NCBI GenBank assembly: GCA_963822145.1
Contig: CAWGGG010000003.1
Span: 124,001-188,000, forward strand
Length of the DNA stretch: 64,000 nt
From: UBA5072 sp963822145
GTDB lineage: Bacteria; Bacteroidota; Bacteroidia; Bacteroidales; UBA10428
Direction: 5' to 3'
Both the position numbers and the translations under genes were made by a program. Under the pieces are notes generated by a model, which saw only the letters and a list, made by a program, of their open reading frames with translations, was not told where the DNA came from and did not search any database. This document shows positions 52,718-61,544 of this stretch, one piece after another (positions within the stretch are counted from its first letter, which is position 1; each line of letters starts with the position of its first letter).

Positions 52718-53443
52718 TCAGTTATTCATTTTAAAATAACGCTGATAACTCACCAGGCACGAATCGATCATGGACTGAAGACCCTTGCTGGTGATGGTTC
52801 CTCCTGAGATACCGTCAACCTGGTGAAGCGATGTAGGGTCAGCACCACCTTTCACAACATCCACGGAGACAAAGACACCCTTTTCATCAAAGATTTGTTT
52901 GCCCCTGAAAGGATTCATGAAAAAAGGCTGGTTGATTTCTGCACCCAGTCCTGGCGTTTCACCCTTGTGATCGAACATAACCCCGTAAATGGTATTGAAA
53001 TGCGGCATGCCAGCTACCTCCTGCTCCTCTTTGCGAAATGATACATAACCCCAGATGGGGCCCCAGAGACCCTTTCCATATACGGGAATTACTAAAAAGC
53101 TGCTGTCACCCTTCTGGGCCTCAAAGGCAGGTAAATTGCGTTCCCCAGGGGGCTTCTTCATCTCTTCGCGCAGGTTGATGCTGAATGGATTGATGCCGCT
53201 GACCTTTTCACCCCGGGTGTTAAGCGTATAACTGTCCGTGATATAAACACTATAAAGTTTCTCGGCATTGGTTCTGTCGGAAGCAACACGAAGAGAGGTC
53301 AGAATATTTTGTTTCTTTTCTACCTCAACATTTTTCACCTGTGCCGGCTGCAAGACAGTTGAAACCAAAGCCAGTCCGGTAGCTACTATCAGGACGACCA
53401 GGGTTGAATATAAAAAGGTATACGAATTGCTCTGGACATTCAT
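52718..53443 (-). CDS. nqrC: Na+-translocating NADH:quinone reductase subunit C
   Basis: 241 residues. One N-terminal helix (about 10-31) and a periplasmic FMN-binding domain. The flavinylation site is VDGISGGTITSK; T216 (by count) should carry the covalent FMN put on by ApbE. The motif reads SGGT rather than the commoner SGAT, still compatible with the ApbE consensus. Eleven bp after nqrB. Confidence 0.95.
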   Translation of the reverse strand: MNVQSNSYTFLYSTLVVLIVATGLALVSTVLQPAQVKNVEVEKKQNILTSLRVASDRTNAEKLYSVYITDSYTLNTRGEKVSGINPFSINLREEMKKPPGERNLPAFEAQKGDSSFLVIPVYGKGLWGPIWGYVSFRKEEQEVAGMPHFNTIYGVMFDHKGETPGLGAEINQPFFMNPFRGKQIFDEKGVFVSVDVVKGGADPTSLHQVDGISGGTITSKGLQSMIDSCLVSYQRYFKMNN

Positions 53444-53454
53444 GGTTGTTACAT

Positions 53455-54636
53455 TTACCGGTTAATGGATTGTTGTTTAGCTGCTTTTTTCAAACGGTTG
53501 AGGCGATTGCGAATGTTGGACTCCACCACGTAGTAGTCGATCAGCGGGGCGAAGACATTCATCAGGAGGATGGCCAGCATCATGCCCTCGGGATACGCGG
53601 GATTAAATACCCGGATCACTATGGCCAGCATGCCGGTAAGAAACCCGTAGATCCATTTCCCGGTTTCGGTTTGTGATGCCGTTACCGGATCGGTGGCCAT
53701 AAAAACTGCCCCAAATACAAAGCCGCCATAAAGAAAATGTTTGTAGGCCGGCAGCGCCATATAATCATTCACCGCAAAGGCATTCAGGATCAGTCCCAGG
53801 GTTAGTCCGCCGGCAAAGGTTGACAAGATGATCTTCCAGCTTCCGATCCCGGTATAAATAAGAATAAAAGCGCCGATCAATATCGCCAGTTTGGAAGTCT
53901 CTCCAATGGATCCGGGCATAAATCCAAGAAAAGCGTCGAGATCGCTGGGCATGTGTCCGGAAATGTTCTGTGCCAGGTTTCCAAGTGGAGTTGCCCCGGT
54001 AAATCCGTCAATCACATGCTCTCCTTTTGTCAAGCCAGCAATCCAGATTTTATCACCCGTCATTTCTGAAGGGTAGGCAAAGAATAAAAAGGCTCTGGCT
54101 GTTAATGCCGGGTTGAGTACATTCATGCCGGTGCCACCAAAGACTTCTTTGCCAATAACTACGGCAAAAGCAGTAGAAATGCCAACCATCCATAGGGGAA
54201 CATCAACCGGCATCACCAGCGGTATTAACATTCCCGTTACCAGGAAGCCCTCATTTACCTCATGGCCCCTGACCTGAGCAAAGATGAATTCAATGGACAG
54301 ACCGGTTACATAAGAAACCACGATAATTGGAAGAACCTTAAGAAACCCGAAACCGAATAACTGCCAGAAAGTTCCGTTTGCACCGATCGAAAGAAAATGC
54401 TGATATCCTGCGTTATACATTCCGAAGAGGAGGGCGGGTATAAGCGCTATGATAACCACCGTCATGGTCCTTTTCATGTCAAGGTTGTCCCGGATATGAG
54501 CTCCTTTCTGTGTAACCTTGTTGGGCACATAGAGGAAAGTCTCAAATGCCTCGAAAGTGGTACTGAACTTTTCGAATCTGCCCCCCTTTTCGAATTCAGG
54601 TTTTATGTTATCAATGATTTTTCTTAATGACTTCAT
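53455..54636 (-). CDS. nqrB: Na+-translocating NADH:quinone reductase subunit B
   Basis: 393 residues, about ten membrane helices; likely the main Na+ channel. The flavinylation motif DGFTGATPLG (D210-T216 by count) places covalent FMN on T216. TGMLIPLVMPVDVPLWM and FGGTGMNVLNPALTARAFLFFAYP are conserved. The family also holds riboflavin near the C-terminal helices. 22 bp after nqrA. Confidence 0.96.
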   Translation of the reverse strand: MKSLRKIIDNIKPEFEKGGRFEKFSTTFEAFETFLYVPNKVTQKGAHIRDNLDMKRTMTVVIIALIPALLFGMYNAGYQHFLSIGANGTFWQLFGFGFLKVLPIIVVSYVTGLSIEFIFAQVRGHEVNEGFLVTGMLIPLVMPVDVPLWMVGISTAFAVVIGKEVFGGTGMNVLNPALTARAFLFFAYPSEMTGDKIWIAGLTKGEHVIDGFTGATPLGNLAQNISGHMPSDLDAFLGFMPGSIGETSKLAILIGAFILIYTGIGSWKIILSTFAGGLTLGLILNAFAVNDYMALPAYKHFLYGGFVFGAVFMATDPVTASQTETGKWIYGFLTGMLAIVIRVFNPAYPEGMMLAILLMNVFAPLIDYYVVESNIRNRLNRLKKAAKQQSINR

Positions 54637-54658
54637 GCACGTTGGGTAATTAATCGTT

Positions 54659-56011
54659 TTAACTCATTTCCTGTTTCATCAGGTCAAGACCTTTACGAAT
54701 CAGGCTTTGCATTTCCGTTTTCGAAGGACATACGAACTCGCACAGAGCAAAATCTTCCTCTGCAACCTCATAAATGCCTAATCTTTCCATCTGATCTATA
54801 TCTTCTGCCAGAATTGCTTTAAGCAATTGCATGGGATAAATATTCATGGGGAAGACTTTTTCGTACAATCCGGTGATCACGAAAGGCCTGTGTCCTCCGT
54901 TCAGGTTCGTATCCAAAATATATTTGCGGTCGGGAAAGAGCCACGACCAGTAGGAACGGGAGTAACTATACTTGTTAAAACCTGGTAAGGCCCAGCCCAG
55001 GAATTGGAAATGGTCCCCTTCGGGAAGCACCGTTACCTGAGAATCGTAATATCCAAGATATCCTTCAAGGGAAACGCCTGTTCCCGTAAGAGGATTTCCA
55101 CTGATATACCGGTGTCCGGATCCATGAACATTCCCGTCGACAAGACTTCTGATAGAGGCACCGCCAATTATTCTGTAATAACGGGGATGGATGACTTCAG
55201 ACCCGGTTAATGCAACGATTTTGGAGGCATCGTATATCCCCTGGGTGAAAAGCCTGCCTATAGCGATAACATCCTGTGGGGAAACTACCCAAATAATTTC
55301 ACCCTTGTTGATCGGATCTATACGCTGTATTTGAACGCTTACATTCCCCGCCGGATGAGGTCCCCTGAAATAATTGGTCTGTGCGTTCCGCACTTTGGTA
55401 AATGCAGCTGATGCAGGGTATTCATCACTGATGTTGACGTGTACTTTACCCGGGGTGAGCCGGGACAGAACATCAACCCCTGCCTGAAAAACCGCCTCAG
55501 CTCCCTGTACGATGAAATCGTAGTCGGGTGCCAGTGGCGCCTTATTGAAAGCAGAAATAAAAATCGATTTAGGGGTATCCTTCGGATTGGCGACAATATT
55601 ATAGGGACGCTGTGTGATGGCAGGCCATAATCCGCTTTTTAAAAGATTCTCCAGTAGAGCTTCCCGCGATATTTTCATCGGATCTCCTACAGGGAAGGAT
55701 TCGTATTCGATCGACGGGTCGGCCTGAATAACCACCTCCAGAACAACCCTCCTGGCACCACGGTTAATTGAGGTCACCCTGCCGCTTACCGGCGATGCAT
55801 AACAAATCTCGGGTTGATTCTTATCCGTGAACAACGTTGTGCCTGCTTTTACAGTTGCCCCTTCCTTAACCTCCAGCCGCGGAACCACACCATGAAAATC
55901 CGTCGGCTTCACTGCATAGAATGCTGAGGGACTGGCCTTGCTGAAAAGCTTTTCAGCTTCACCCGCAAGGTTAATATTCAATCCTTTCCTGATCTTATAA
56001 ACTTGAGGCAT
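54659..56011 (-). CDS. nqrA: Na+-translocating NADH:quinone reductase subunit A
   Basis: 450 residues, soluble cytoplasmic subunit at the membrane face. Opens with KIRKGLNINLAGEAE and FHGVVPRLEVKEGATVKAGTTLF (biotinyl-lipoyl-like N-terminal domain), and has VALTGSEVIHPRYYRIIGGASI and AEEDFALCEFVCPSKTEMQSLIRKGLDLM at the end. The CEFVCPSKTE motif is the RnfC/NqrA trait. First gene of nqrABCDEF-apbE on the minus strand. Confidence 0.96.
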   Translation of the reverse strand: MPQVYKIRKGLNINLAGEAEKLFSKASPSAFYAVKPTDFHGVVPRLEVKEGATVKAGTTLFTDKNQPEICYASPVSGRVTSINRGARRVVLEVVIQADPSIEYESFPVGDPMKISREALLENLLKSGLWPAITQRPYNIVANPKDTPKSIFISAFNKAPLAPDYDFIVQGAEAVFQAGVDVLSRLTPGKVHVNISDEYPASAAFTKVRNAQTNYFRGPHPAGNVSVQIQRIDPINKGEIIWVVSPQDVIAIGRLFTQGIYDASKIVALTGSEVIHPRYYRIIGGASIRSLVDGNVHGSGHRYISGNPLTGTGVSLEGYLGYYDSQVTVLPEGDHFQFLGWALPGFNKYSYSRSYWSWLFPDRKYILDTNLNGGHRPFVITGLYEKVFPMNIYPMQLLKAILAEDIDQMERLGIYEVAEEDFALCEFVCPSKTEMQSLIRKGLDLMKQEMS

Positions 56012-56036
56012 GGTACTTTTTTAAAAATTCAGTTCT

Positions 56037-56044
56037 CAAATGTA
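56037..56044 (-). promoter_or_regulatory. candidate -7 box for the nqr operon
   Basis: Minus strand reads tacatttg, a TAnnTTTG match 25 bp before the nqrA start codon. A -33 TTG is not seen at normal spacing, so this is only suggestive. Confidence 0.35.
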
Positions 56045-56230
56045 TATATTTCTAAAAACTGTAACACTTTTGGTGTGCAATTTCTGACTGTACATTCTTA
56101 TTAATCGGCTAATGTAATCCATCAACATTAATCCCGGAGGTTTTATAATAATTTGGCATACAAATCCATTATTTTTGCTTTTAGGCAATTGTCTGCTGTT
56201 TTAAGTCAGTACAATCAATTACATAATCCA

Positions 56231-57565
56231 ATGAAAAAAGCATTATCGTTAATGTTGATGTTTATTGTTAATGCAATAACAACCTATGGGGTTTTTGGTT
56301 TAATGGTCCCTGAAGTTTCTTATCCGGATAGTTTCACCAACAAAGTATATTCCGAGAGAATTCATACAGTGCTGCTGGGCAGTGACACCTGGGAACTTGC
56401 TGCCCCGGTCATTGAAACGGGCAGCAGTCAGCAGCTTGAGCTGCACTTCGATGACCTTTCCGGTTCCATACAAACCTATGGATACACCCTGGTACATTGT
56501 GACGCATCCTGGCATCCTTCCGATCTGCCAGGTCAGGATTATCTTTCCGGTTTCGGATATGGCACAATACGGGAATCCTTCACATCCACAAATACCCAGC
56601 GTGACTATATCCATTACCGACTGAAGTTTCCTGAGGAGGATTGCATGCCCGTTATCAGCGGCAATTATGCTCTGGTGGTTTACAATGACGCCAATCCGTC
56701 GGAACTGATCCTCACGCGAAGATTCTACGTAACCGAAAAACTCGTTCAGATTTCCGCACGGGTGAAACAACCAACAGCAGGACCCTTGCTGGAAAACGGT
56801 CAGCAACTGGAGTGTTCACTGCAATTTGATCCCAGTCTGATCCGTGATCCGATGAATGACATAGTGGTTTTGATCCGTCAAAATAACCGGGATGACAATG
56901 CGCTGATCCTTCAGAAACCATCCTTTATGCAAACCGGCAAGATGGATTATTCAAGTCCGGGTGAAGGTATCTTCCCGGGTGGAAATGAATTCAGGAGCCT
57001 GGATATTAAAAGCATGAAGTACCAGACTGAAAATATGGCCGCCATTGATTTCCGGAATCCCTATTATCATGTTTTGATGAAACCGGATGAATCGCGCGGG
57101 AACAAGCCGTATTTTTCAAAATCTGATGTCAACGGGGGCTATATTGTGGAGAAGGAGAAATCAGGCGATAAACACACCGAAGCAGACTATATATATGTGC
57201 ATTTCCGCTTTGCACCACCTGCCGGTTACGCCGGCGAGAATATTTTTGTAACAGGCGGTTTCTGTGACTGGACCATCCAGAGCGGGAATAAGCTTTCCTT
57301 TAACCCGGATATAAAATGCTTCGAAACGATCCTCCTGCTCAAGCAGGGCTGGTATGATTACTGTTATGCTTCGGAGGACCCGCTGACCGGTGTGGTGAGC
57401 GAAACGCGGTTCGAAGGCAGTTTTTATGAGACCGGTAATGATTATGCTGTTTTTGTGTACTATCACGACAGGCGTGGCCGGTATGACAGGCTGATCGGTT
57501 ATTTGCCCCATGAGGAAAAGCTGATCGCTGATAATTCCATGCATTTTTTGTACATTAGCGTTTAA
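56231..57565 (+). CDS. type IX secretion system plug protein (formerly DUF5103)
   Basis: About 444 residues. Signal peptide from ATG 56231 (MKKALSLMLMFIVNAITTYG). The mature part starts with an Ig-like domain (residues about 40-150, LLGSDTWELAAPVIETGSSQQLELHFDDL, TYGYTLVHCDASWHPSDL) and ends with a second beta domain. This is the two-domain plan of the Plug protein that closes the SprA translocon of the type IX secretion system. Longer in-frame starts upstream lack a signal peptide. Its presence implies T9SS in this organism; other T9SS genes are not in the window. Confidence 0.88.
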   Translation: MKKALSLMLMFIVNAITTYGVFGLMVPEVSYPDSFTNKVYSERIHTVLLGSDTWELAAPVIETGSSQQLELHFDDLSGSIQTYGYTLVHCDASWHPSDLPGQDYLSGFGYGTIRESFTSTNTQRDYIHYRLKFPEEDCMPVISGNYALVVYNDANPSELILTRRFYVTEKLVQISARVKQPTAGPLLENGQQLECSLQFDPSLIRDPMNDIVVLIRQNNRDDNALILQKPSFMQTGKMDYSSPGEGIFPGGNEFRSLDIKSMKYQTENMAAIDFRNPYYHVLMKPDESRGNKPYFSKSDVNGGYIVEKEKSGDKHTEADYIYVHFRFAPPAGYAGENIFVTGGFCDWTIQSGNKLSFNPDIKCFETILLLKQGWYDYCYASEDPLTGVVSETRFEGSFYETGNDYAVFVYYHDRRGRYDRLIGYLPHEEKLIADNSMHFLYISV

Positions 57566-57587
57566 GTGTTCATAAATAGTTCTTGCC

Positions 57588-57689
57588 ATGAGAAAAAATC
57601 CCCCCCATAGCCCGCCTGCTGATCCTATAGTCATGATCACCATTCTTACAGGATGTGTCAGCCAATAAAAAGTTTGAAGCTGTCGGACC
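57588..57689 (+). pseudogene. disrupted lipoprotein leader of the GH2 gene
   Basis: Three pieces of a lipoprotein leader lie in different frames before the GH2 ORF: MRKNPPIARLLIL (frame shifts after the run of seven C at about 57599-57605), VMITILTGCVSQ (about 57633-57665, with the lipobox LTGC) and KKFEAVGP (about 57668-57691). Joined, they would read as a normal signal peptide with lipobox Cys. In the frame of the ORF there are stops at 57666 and 57675. Either the gene has lost its export signal by indels or the assembly has errors at homopolymers. Confidence 0.55.
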
Positions 57690-60062
57690 GTGACCGTGTT
57701 ATTCAATTCCGGATGGAAATTTGTGCAGGACACCATAAACACCGGACAGGAGAAAAATGATTATGATGATTCGAAATGGCTTTCCGTGGATCTGCCGCAC
57801 GATTGGAGTGCAGGACCATTGCCCGGACCGGAAAGTGACAGCGTGGTCGGGCCGTTCTCCAAAAGTAGCCTGGGTGGCACTGCCACAGGCTATGTATTGG
57901 GCGGCACGGCGTGGTATCGCAAACATTTCACACTAAAAAGAAAGGATACGGGGAAAACCGTTGTGCTCCGCTTTGACGGGGTTTACATGGAGTCGGAAGT
58001 GTGGGTAAACGGAAAACCGGCCGGCAATCATGCCTACGGATACACCCCTTTCTGGTTCGACATCACCTCCCTGCTGAACAAACCCGGTGAGGAAAACGTG
58101 ATCGCCGTCAGGGTTAAAAACACGGGGCGCAATAGCCGCTGGTATTCCGGATCGGGTATTTACCGGAATGTATATCTTACCCTTACCCAGGCCGTTCATA
58201 TTCCGGTTTGGGGGGTACAGGTCACAACTCCTGTTGTTACCGATACAACTGCTATTATCGATGTTGGTTTTAATATCAGGAATGAAAGCGATATCCTGGC
58301 TTCCGGGCAATTTAAGATTACCATTAAGGGACCTGATGGTCAGATTATGGGTTCACAGGAAGGTCCCTTTGCCCTGGAAAGCAAAAGGGATGTGGTTCTT
58401 CACAACAAGATCAGCATCAAGGATCCGGCATTATGGTCGCCCGATAGTCCTTACCGTTATCAGGCTGAGGTCATCTTACAGGCCGGGGATAAGATAACCG
58501 ATCAGTACGTGCAGTCCTTTGGCATCAGAACCCTGGAAGTATCCGCAGAAAAGGGATTTCTGTTAAATGGCCGTCCGATGGAGCTGAAAGGCGGATGCCT
58601 GCACCACGACAACGGATTGCTGGGTTCAGCGGCTTTTGACCGTGCCGAGGAACGTCGTGTTGAGATCATGAAAGCGAATGGGTTCAATGCCATTCGCACC
58701 AGTCATAATCCCCCTTCCGAGGCCTTTCTCAATGCCTGCGACCGTATAGGCATACTGGTGATCGATGAAACCTTTGACATGTGGGAACGGCCTAAAAACC
58801 CACAGGATTACCACCGCTTTTTCAGGAATTGGTGGCAGAAAGATGTAGAGTCTATGATCCTGCGCGACAGGAATCATCCGAGTATTTTCTGCTGGAGTAT
58901 CGGAAATGAAGTTAACGAAAGAGCAGATACGAGCGGGATTCGTATCGCGAAATCCCTCATTTCTTTTATCCGGAACCTGGATACCACCCGTTTTTTCACC
59001 AATGCGATCTGTGAATTCTGGGATATTCCCGGCAAACCCTGGGAAGCTACTGCACCGGCCTTTGGTTTACTTACGGTTGGCGGTTACAATTACCAGTATT
59101 TAAGATATGAATCCGATCATAAAGCTTTTCCCGGAAGGATCATGATGGGCACGGAATCGGTCCCCATGGATGCCTATGGGAACTGGCAGCAGGTGGAAAA
59201 ACAACCCTGGGTGATCGGGGATTTTGTATGGACCGGCATGGACTATCTGGGTGAAACCGGGATCGGGCATACGCAGTATTTACTGCCAGGACAGCAGGAT
59301 GTTTTTGCCATGACCTGGCCCTGGTTCAACGCCTGGTGCGGCGACATCGACATACTGGGGAACAAGAAACCCCAGATGCTTTACCGGGATGTACTCTGGG
59401 GAAACAGCCAGATTGAGGTCAATGTACATGCGCCGGTTCCCGAGGGAAAGACCGAGAAGATCAGTTACTGGGGCTGGCCCGATGAGTGGCCTTCCTGGAA
59501 CTGGATGGGAAATGAAGATAAGATCATGAAGGTCTCTGTATATACAAAAGCATCCGCAGTCCGACTTGAACTCAACGGCCGGATGATCGGGGAAAAGGAG
59601 GTTTCTGAGTCTTCACGGCTGACCGCAATTTTCGATGTCCCTTTCGAACCCGGCGAGCTGAAGGCCGTGGCGCTCGACCAGGGAAAGGAATACGCCGTAA
59701 AAGTGCTGAGGACCTCCGGTACACCCGCTGGAATAAAACTTACTGCTGATCGCAATCCCGTCCGTGCCGATCGCAATGATCTGGCCTATGTGACCATTGA
59801 GATTACGGATGAGTTCGGACAGGTGGTTACCGATGCAGCAAAGCAGGTAACCTTAACGGTAAGCGGAGACGGAGAACTGACCGGCAGCGGAAATGCCTGT
59901 CCGTATGATATGCAGAGCTTCGGAAAGACAAGGCTTACCACCTTCCGGGGAAAAGCCATGGCTATTTTGCGGCCTTACGCCAAAGCGGGTATCATTGTTC
60001 TTCATGCATCGGGTGAGGGATTGACTGAGGGTTATATAGAAATTAAAATAAGCAAGAATTAA
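57690..60062 (+). CDS. glycoside hydrolase family 2 protein (beta-galactosidase type)
   Basis: 790 residues from GTG 57690. Domains in order: sugar-binding jelly roll (about 5-180; RFDGVYMESEVWVNGKPAG), Ig-like (about 185-285), catalytic TIM barrel (about 290-570), and Ig-like C-terminal domains (FEPGELKAVALDQGKEY). Acid/base E407 sits in WSIGNEVNE and the nucleophile E489 in MMGTESV, so the enzyme should be active. Acts on beta-galactosides, glucuronides or similar; the barrel cannot settle which. The start is uncertain because the leader upstream is frameshifted. No susCD pair is visible. Confidence 0.88.
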   Translation: MTVLFNSGWKFVQDTINTGQEKNDYDDSKWLSVDLPHDWSAGPLPGPESDSVVGPFSKSSLGGTATGYVLGGTAWYRKHFTLKRKDTGKTVVLRFDGVYMESEVWVNGKPAGNHAYGYTPFWFDITSLLNKPGEENVIAVRVKNTGRNSRWYSGSGIYRNVYLTLTQAVHIPVWGVQVTTPVVTDTTAIIDVGFNIRNESDILASGQFKITIKGPDGQIMGSQEGPFALESKRDVVLHNKISIKDPALWSPDSPYRYQAEVILQAGDKITDQYVQSFGIRTLEVSAEKGFLLNGRPMELKGGCLHHDNGLLGSAAFDRAEERRVEIMKANGFNAIRTSHNPPSEAFLNACDRIGILVIDETFDMWERPKNPQDYHRFFRNWWQKDVESMILRDRNHPSIFCWSIGNEVNERADTSGIRIAKSLISFIRNLDTTRFFTNAICEFWDIPGKPWEATAPAFGLLTVGGYNYQYLRYESDHKAFPGRIMMGTESVPMDAYGNWQQVEKQPWVIGDFVWTGMDYLGETGIGHTQYLLPGQQDVFAMTWPWFNAWCGDIDILGNKKPQMLYRDVLWGNSQIEVNVHAPVPEGKTEKISYWGWPDEWPSWNWMGNEDKIMKVSVYTKASAVRLELNGRMIGEKEVSESSRLTAIFDVPFEPGELKAVALDQGKEYAVKVLRTSGTPAGIKLTADRNPVRADRNDLAYVTIEITDEFGQVVTDAAKQVTLTVSGDGELTGSGNACPYDMQSFGKTRLTTFRGKAMAILRPYAKAGIIVLHASGEGLTEGYIEIKISKN

Positions 60063-60185
60063 CCGGAATGAAAAGTATTGGACCAACCACTTTAACTATT
60101 TGTCAATGATAATGATCACTACATGGAAATAACTTGTATTATTTCAGGAAGTATTGTAAACTTACATAGTTAATATCCAAATGCG

Positions 60186-60885
60186 ATGAAAGATTCTTTC
60201 GAGTCAATGGAAAGTCCTGTTGGCTCGTTTCTGGGAAAAATTAATGGGAATCTGGCCAGTACCATACTGGACAGTATTGAAGCCTTTATTTGTATAATTG
60301 AAATCACACAGCTGAAACTCATTTGGACCAATAAATACTTTTCCAAAAGATTGGGGTATACTGCTGATGAATTTACCAATATGACCTCCGCTGAAATCAT
60401 GGCTCTTGTTCAGCCTTGTTTTCAGGCAAGATTCTCTGAGTCGATAAAACGATGGCAAGATCAGCAGAAAAATGAAGAAACACTAGTGCTTCAGGTGAGA
60501 TCCAAAGACAACAGGTTGATTTGGTTGGTGGCAAACAGTGCAATCTATGATGTAGATGCATGCCGGCAATGTGAAATATCTGCTGGTTTCAGGCACTGAA
60601 ATAGATATGGCACAGATCAATGGATTGGTCAATACCTTCGTAGAAGAGGAGCCTGCACATCCCAGTTCCGATAGGATAAAATCACTTAGTGCACGGGAAA
60701 GAAAGATCCTCAGGCTTATTGTGAACTGCAATACCGATAAGGAGATATCGGAAATACTCAGCATCAGCATCCATACCGCCAAAACCCACCGGAAAAGGAT
60801 CATCCACAAGTTAGGAGTAAAAAACAGCCGCACCCTGATCAAATATGCGGTGGAAATAAATCTTGTTGAACAGCCCAAAACCTGA
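60186..60885 (+). pseudogene. PAS-LuxR transcriptional regulator, frameshifted
   Basis: Two overlapping frames make one protein. Frame 1 (60186-60599) gives the N-terminal PAS domain (ASTILDSIEAFICIIEITQL, LKLIWTNKYFSKRLGYTADEF). Frame 2 (from about 60556 to 60885) gives VKYLLVSGTEID and the LuxR-type HTH LSARERKILRLIVNCNTDKEISEIL ... HTAKTHRKRIIHKLGVKN. The switch is a single-base change near 60555-60570, where DVDA in frame 1 would join GNVKYLL in frame 2. Intact homologues are single PAS-HTH proteins. Either a true inactivating frameshift or a sequencing indel. Adjacent genes do not reveal the target. Confidence 0.75.
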
Positions 60886-61074
60886 AAAATACCCCTTTGG
60901 GTGTATTGATGAACAGTCGGGGATTTACTATTTTTATCCCTGACCCGTTTTCCTTTACCTAAAAGACAAACCCTTACGCTTTCATGAATCTGAAGGGTAG
61001 TGATATTGTTTTATTCCTAGGTATACGTAGTTTCTTACGTATTTCTGCTTTCCAACACGACATAAAACTGCCTG
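60886..61074 (+). other. intergenic, small hairpin only
   Basis: Non-coding. An imperfect hairpin (aataccccttt gggtgtatt) lies at about 60888-60908, just after the regulator's stop; it has no T-tract, so it is only a weak terminator candidate. I see no other structure or clear promoter. Confidence 0.4.
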
Positions 61075-61434
61075 ATGAAAAAACTATACCCTTTCCTGTC
61101 CGCTCATATACTGTGCATAAGCCTGATCTGTATCACAAGTGGAGCTAATTATGCCCAGGACATACATGATTTCTATTTTCAGAATCTGACACTTCCTATA
61201 AATCCCGTGCAGGCTGGTGAACAAACCTATGTGTCATTTGATCAGACTTATTTTGGAAACAGCAGTACCTTACTGACTTCATATTATCAGATAAATCTTT
61301 CTAGCAACAGTATTTGGGGAGATGGTGATGATGTGGTGCTGAATCAGAATTTCTTTTCAAGGTTAAGTGCAACAGTGTCCACCGAGCATGAATCCAGAGA
61401 CATTACCATACCATGGAAAGGAGTAATACAATAA
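61075..61434 (+). CDS. short secreted protein with a CARDB-like domain
   Basis: 119 residues. Signal peptide (about 1-27, ILCISLICITSGANYAQD), then one beta domain NPVQAGEQTYVSFDQTYFGNSSTLLTSYYQINL ... SATVSTEHESRDITIPW. This matches the first half of CARDB (cell-adhesion-related, Ig-like) domains, which in full proteins are followed by more strands; the stop after WKGVIQ seems early. May be a remnant or a small stand-alone protein. Placed just before the subtilase gene. Confidence 0.6.
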   Translation: MKKLYPFLSAHILCISLICITSGANYAQDIHDFYFQNLTLPINPVQAGEQTYVSFDQTYFGNSSTLLTSYYQINLSSNSIWGDGDDVVLNQNFFSRLSATVSTEHESRDITIPWKGVIQ

Positions 61435-61447
61435 TTGAGAAAAACAA

Positions 61448-61468
61448 GGCCCGGAAAATTTCCAGGTC
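61448..61468 (+). terminator. weak stem-loop after the CARDB-like gene
   Basis: ggcccggaaa pairs with tttccaggtc (one mismatch, one G-U), with a short loop and only a three-T tail. It sits 14 bp past the stop and could separate this gene from the subtilase. Confidence 0.3.
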
Positions 61469-61544
61469 TTTATGGTTCCATTAAAAGATTTGAGCATGAT
61501 ATAAAGACCATTCAAAAAATCATATACCCTTAATCCACCAACCC

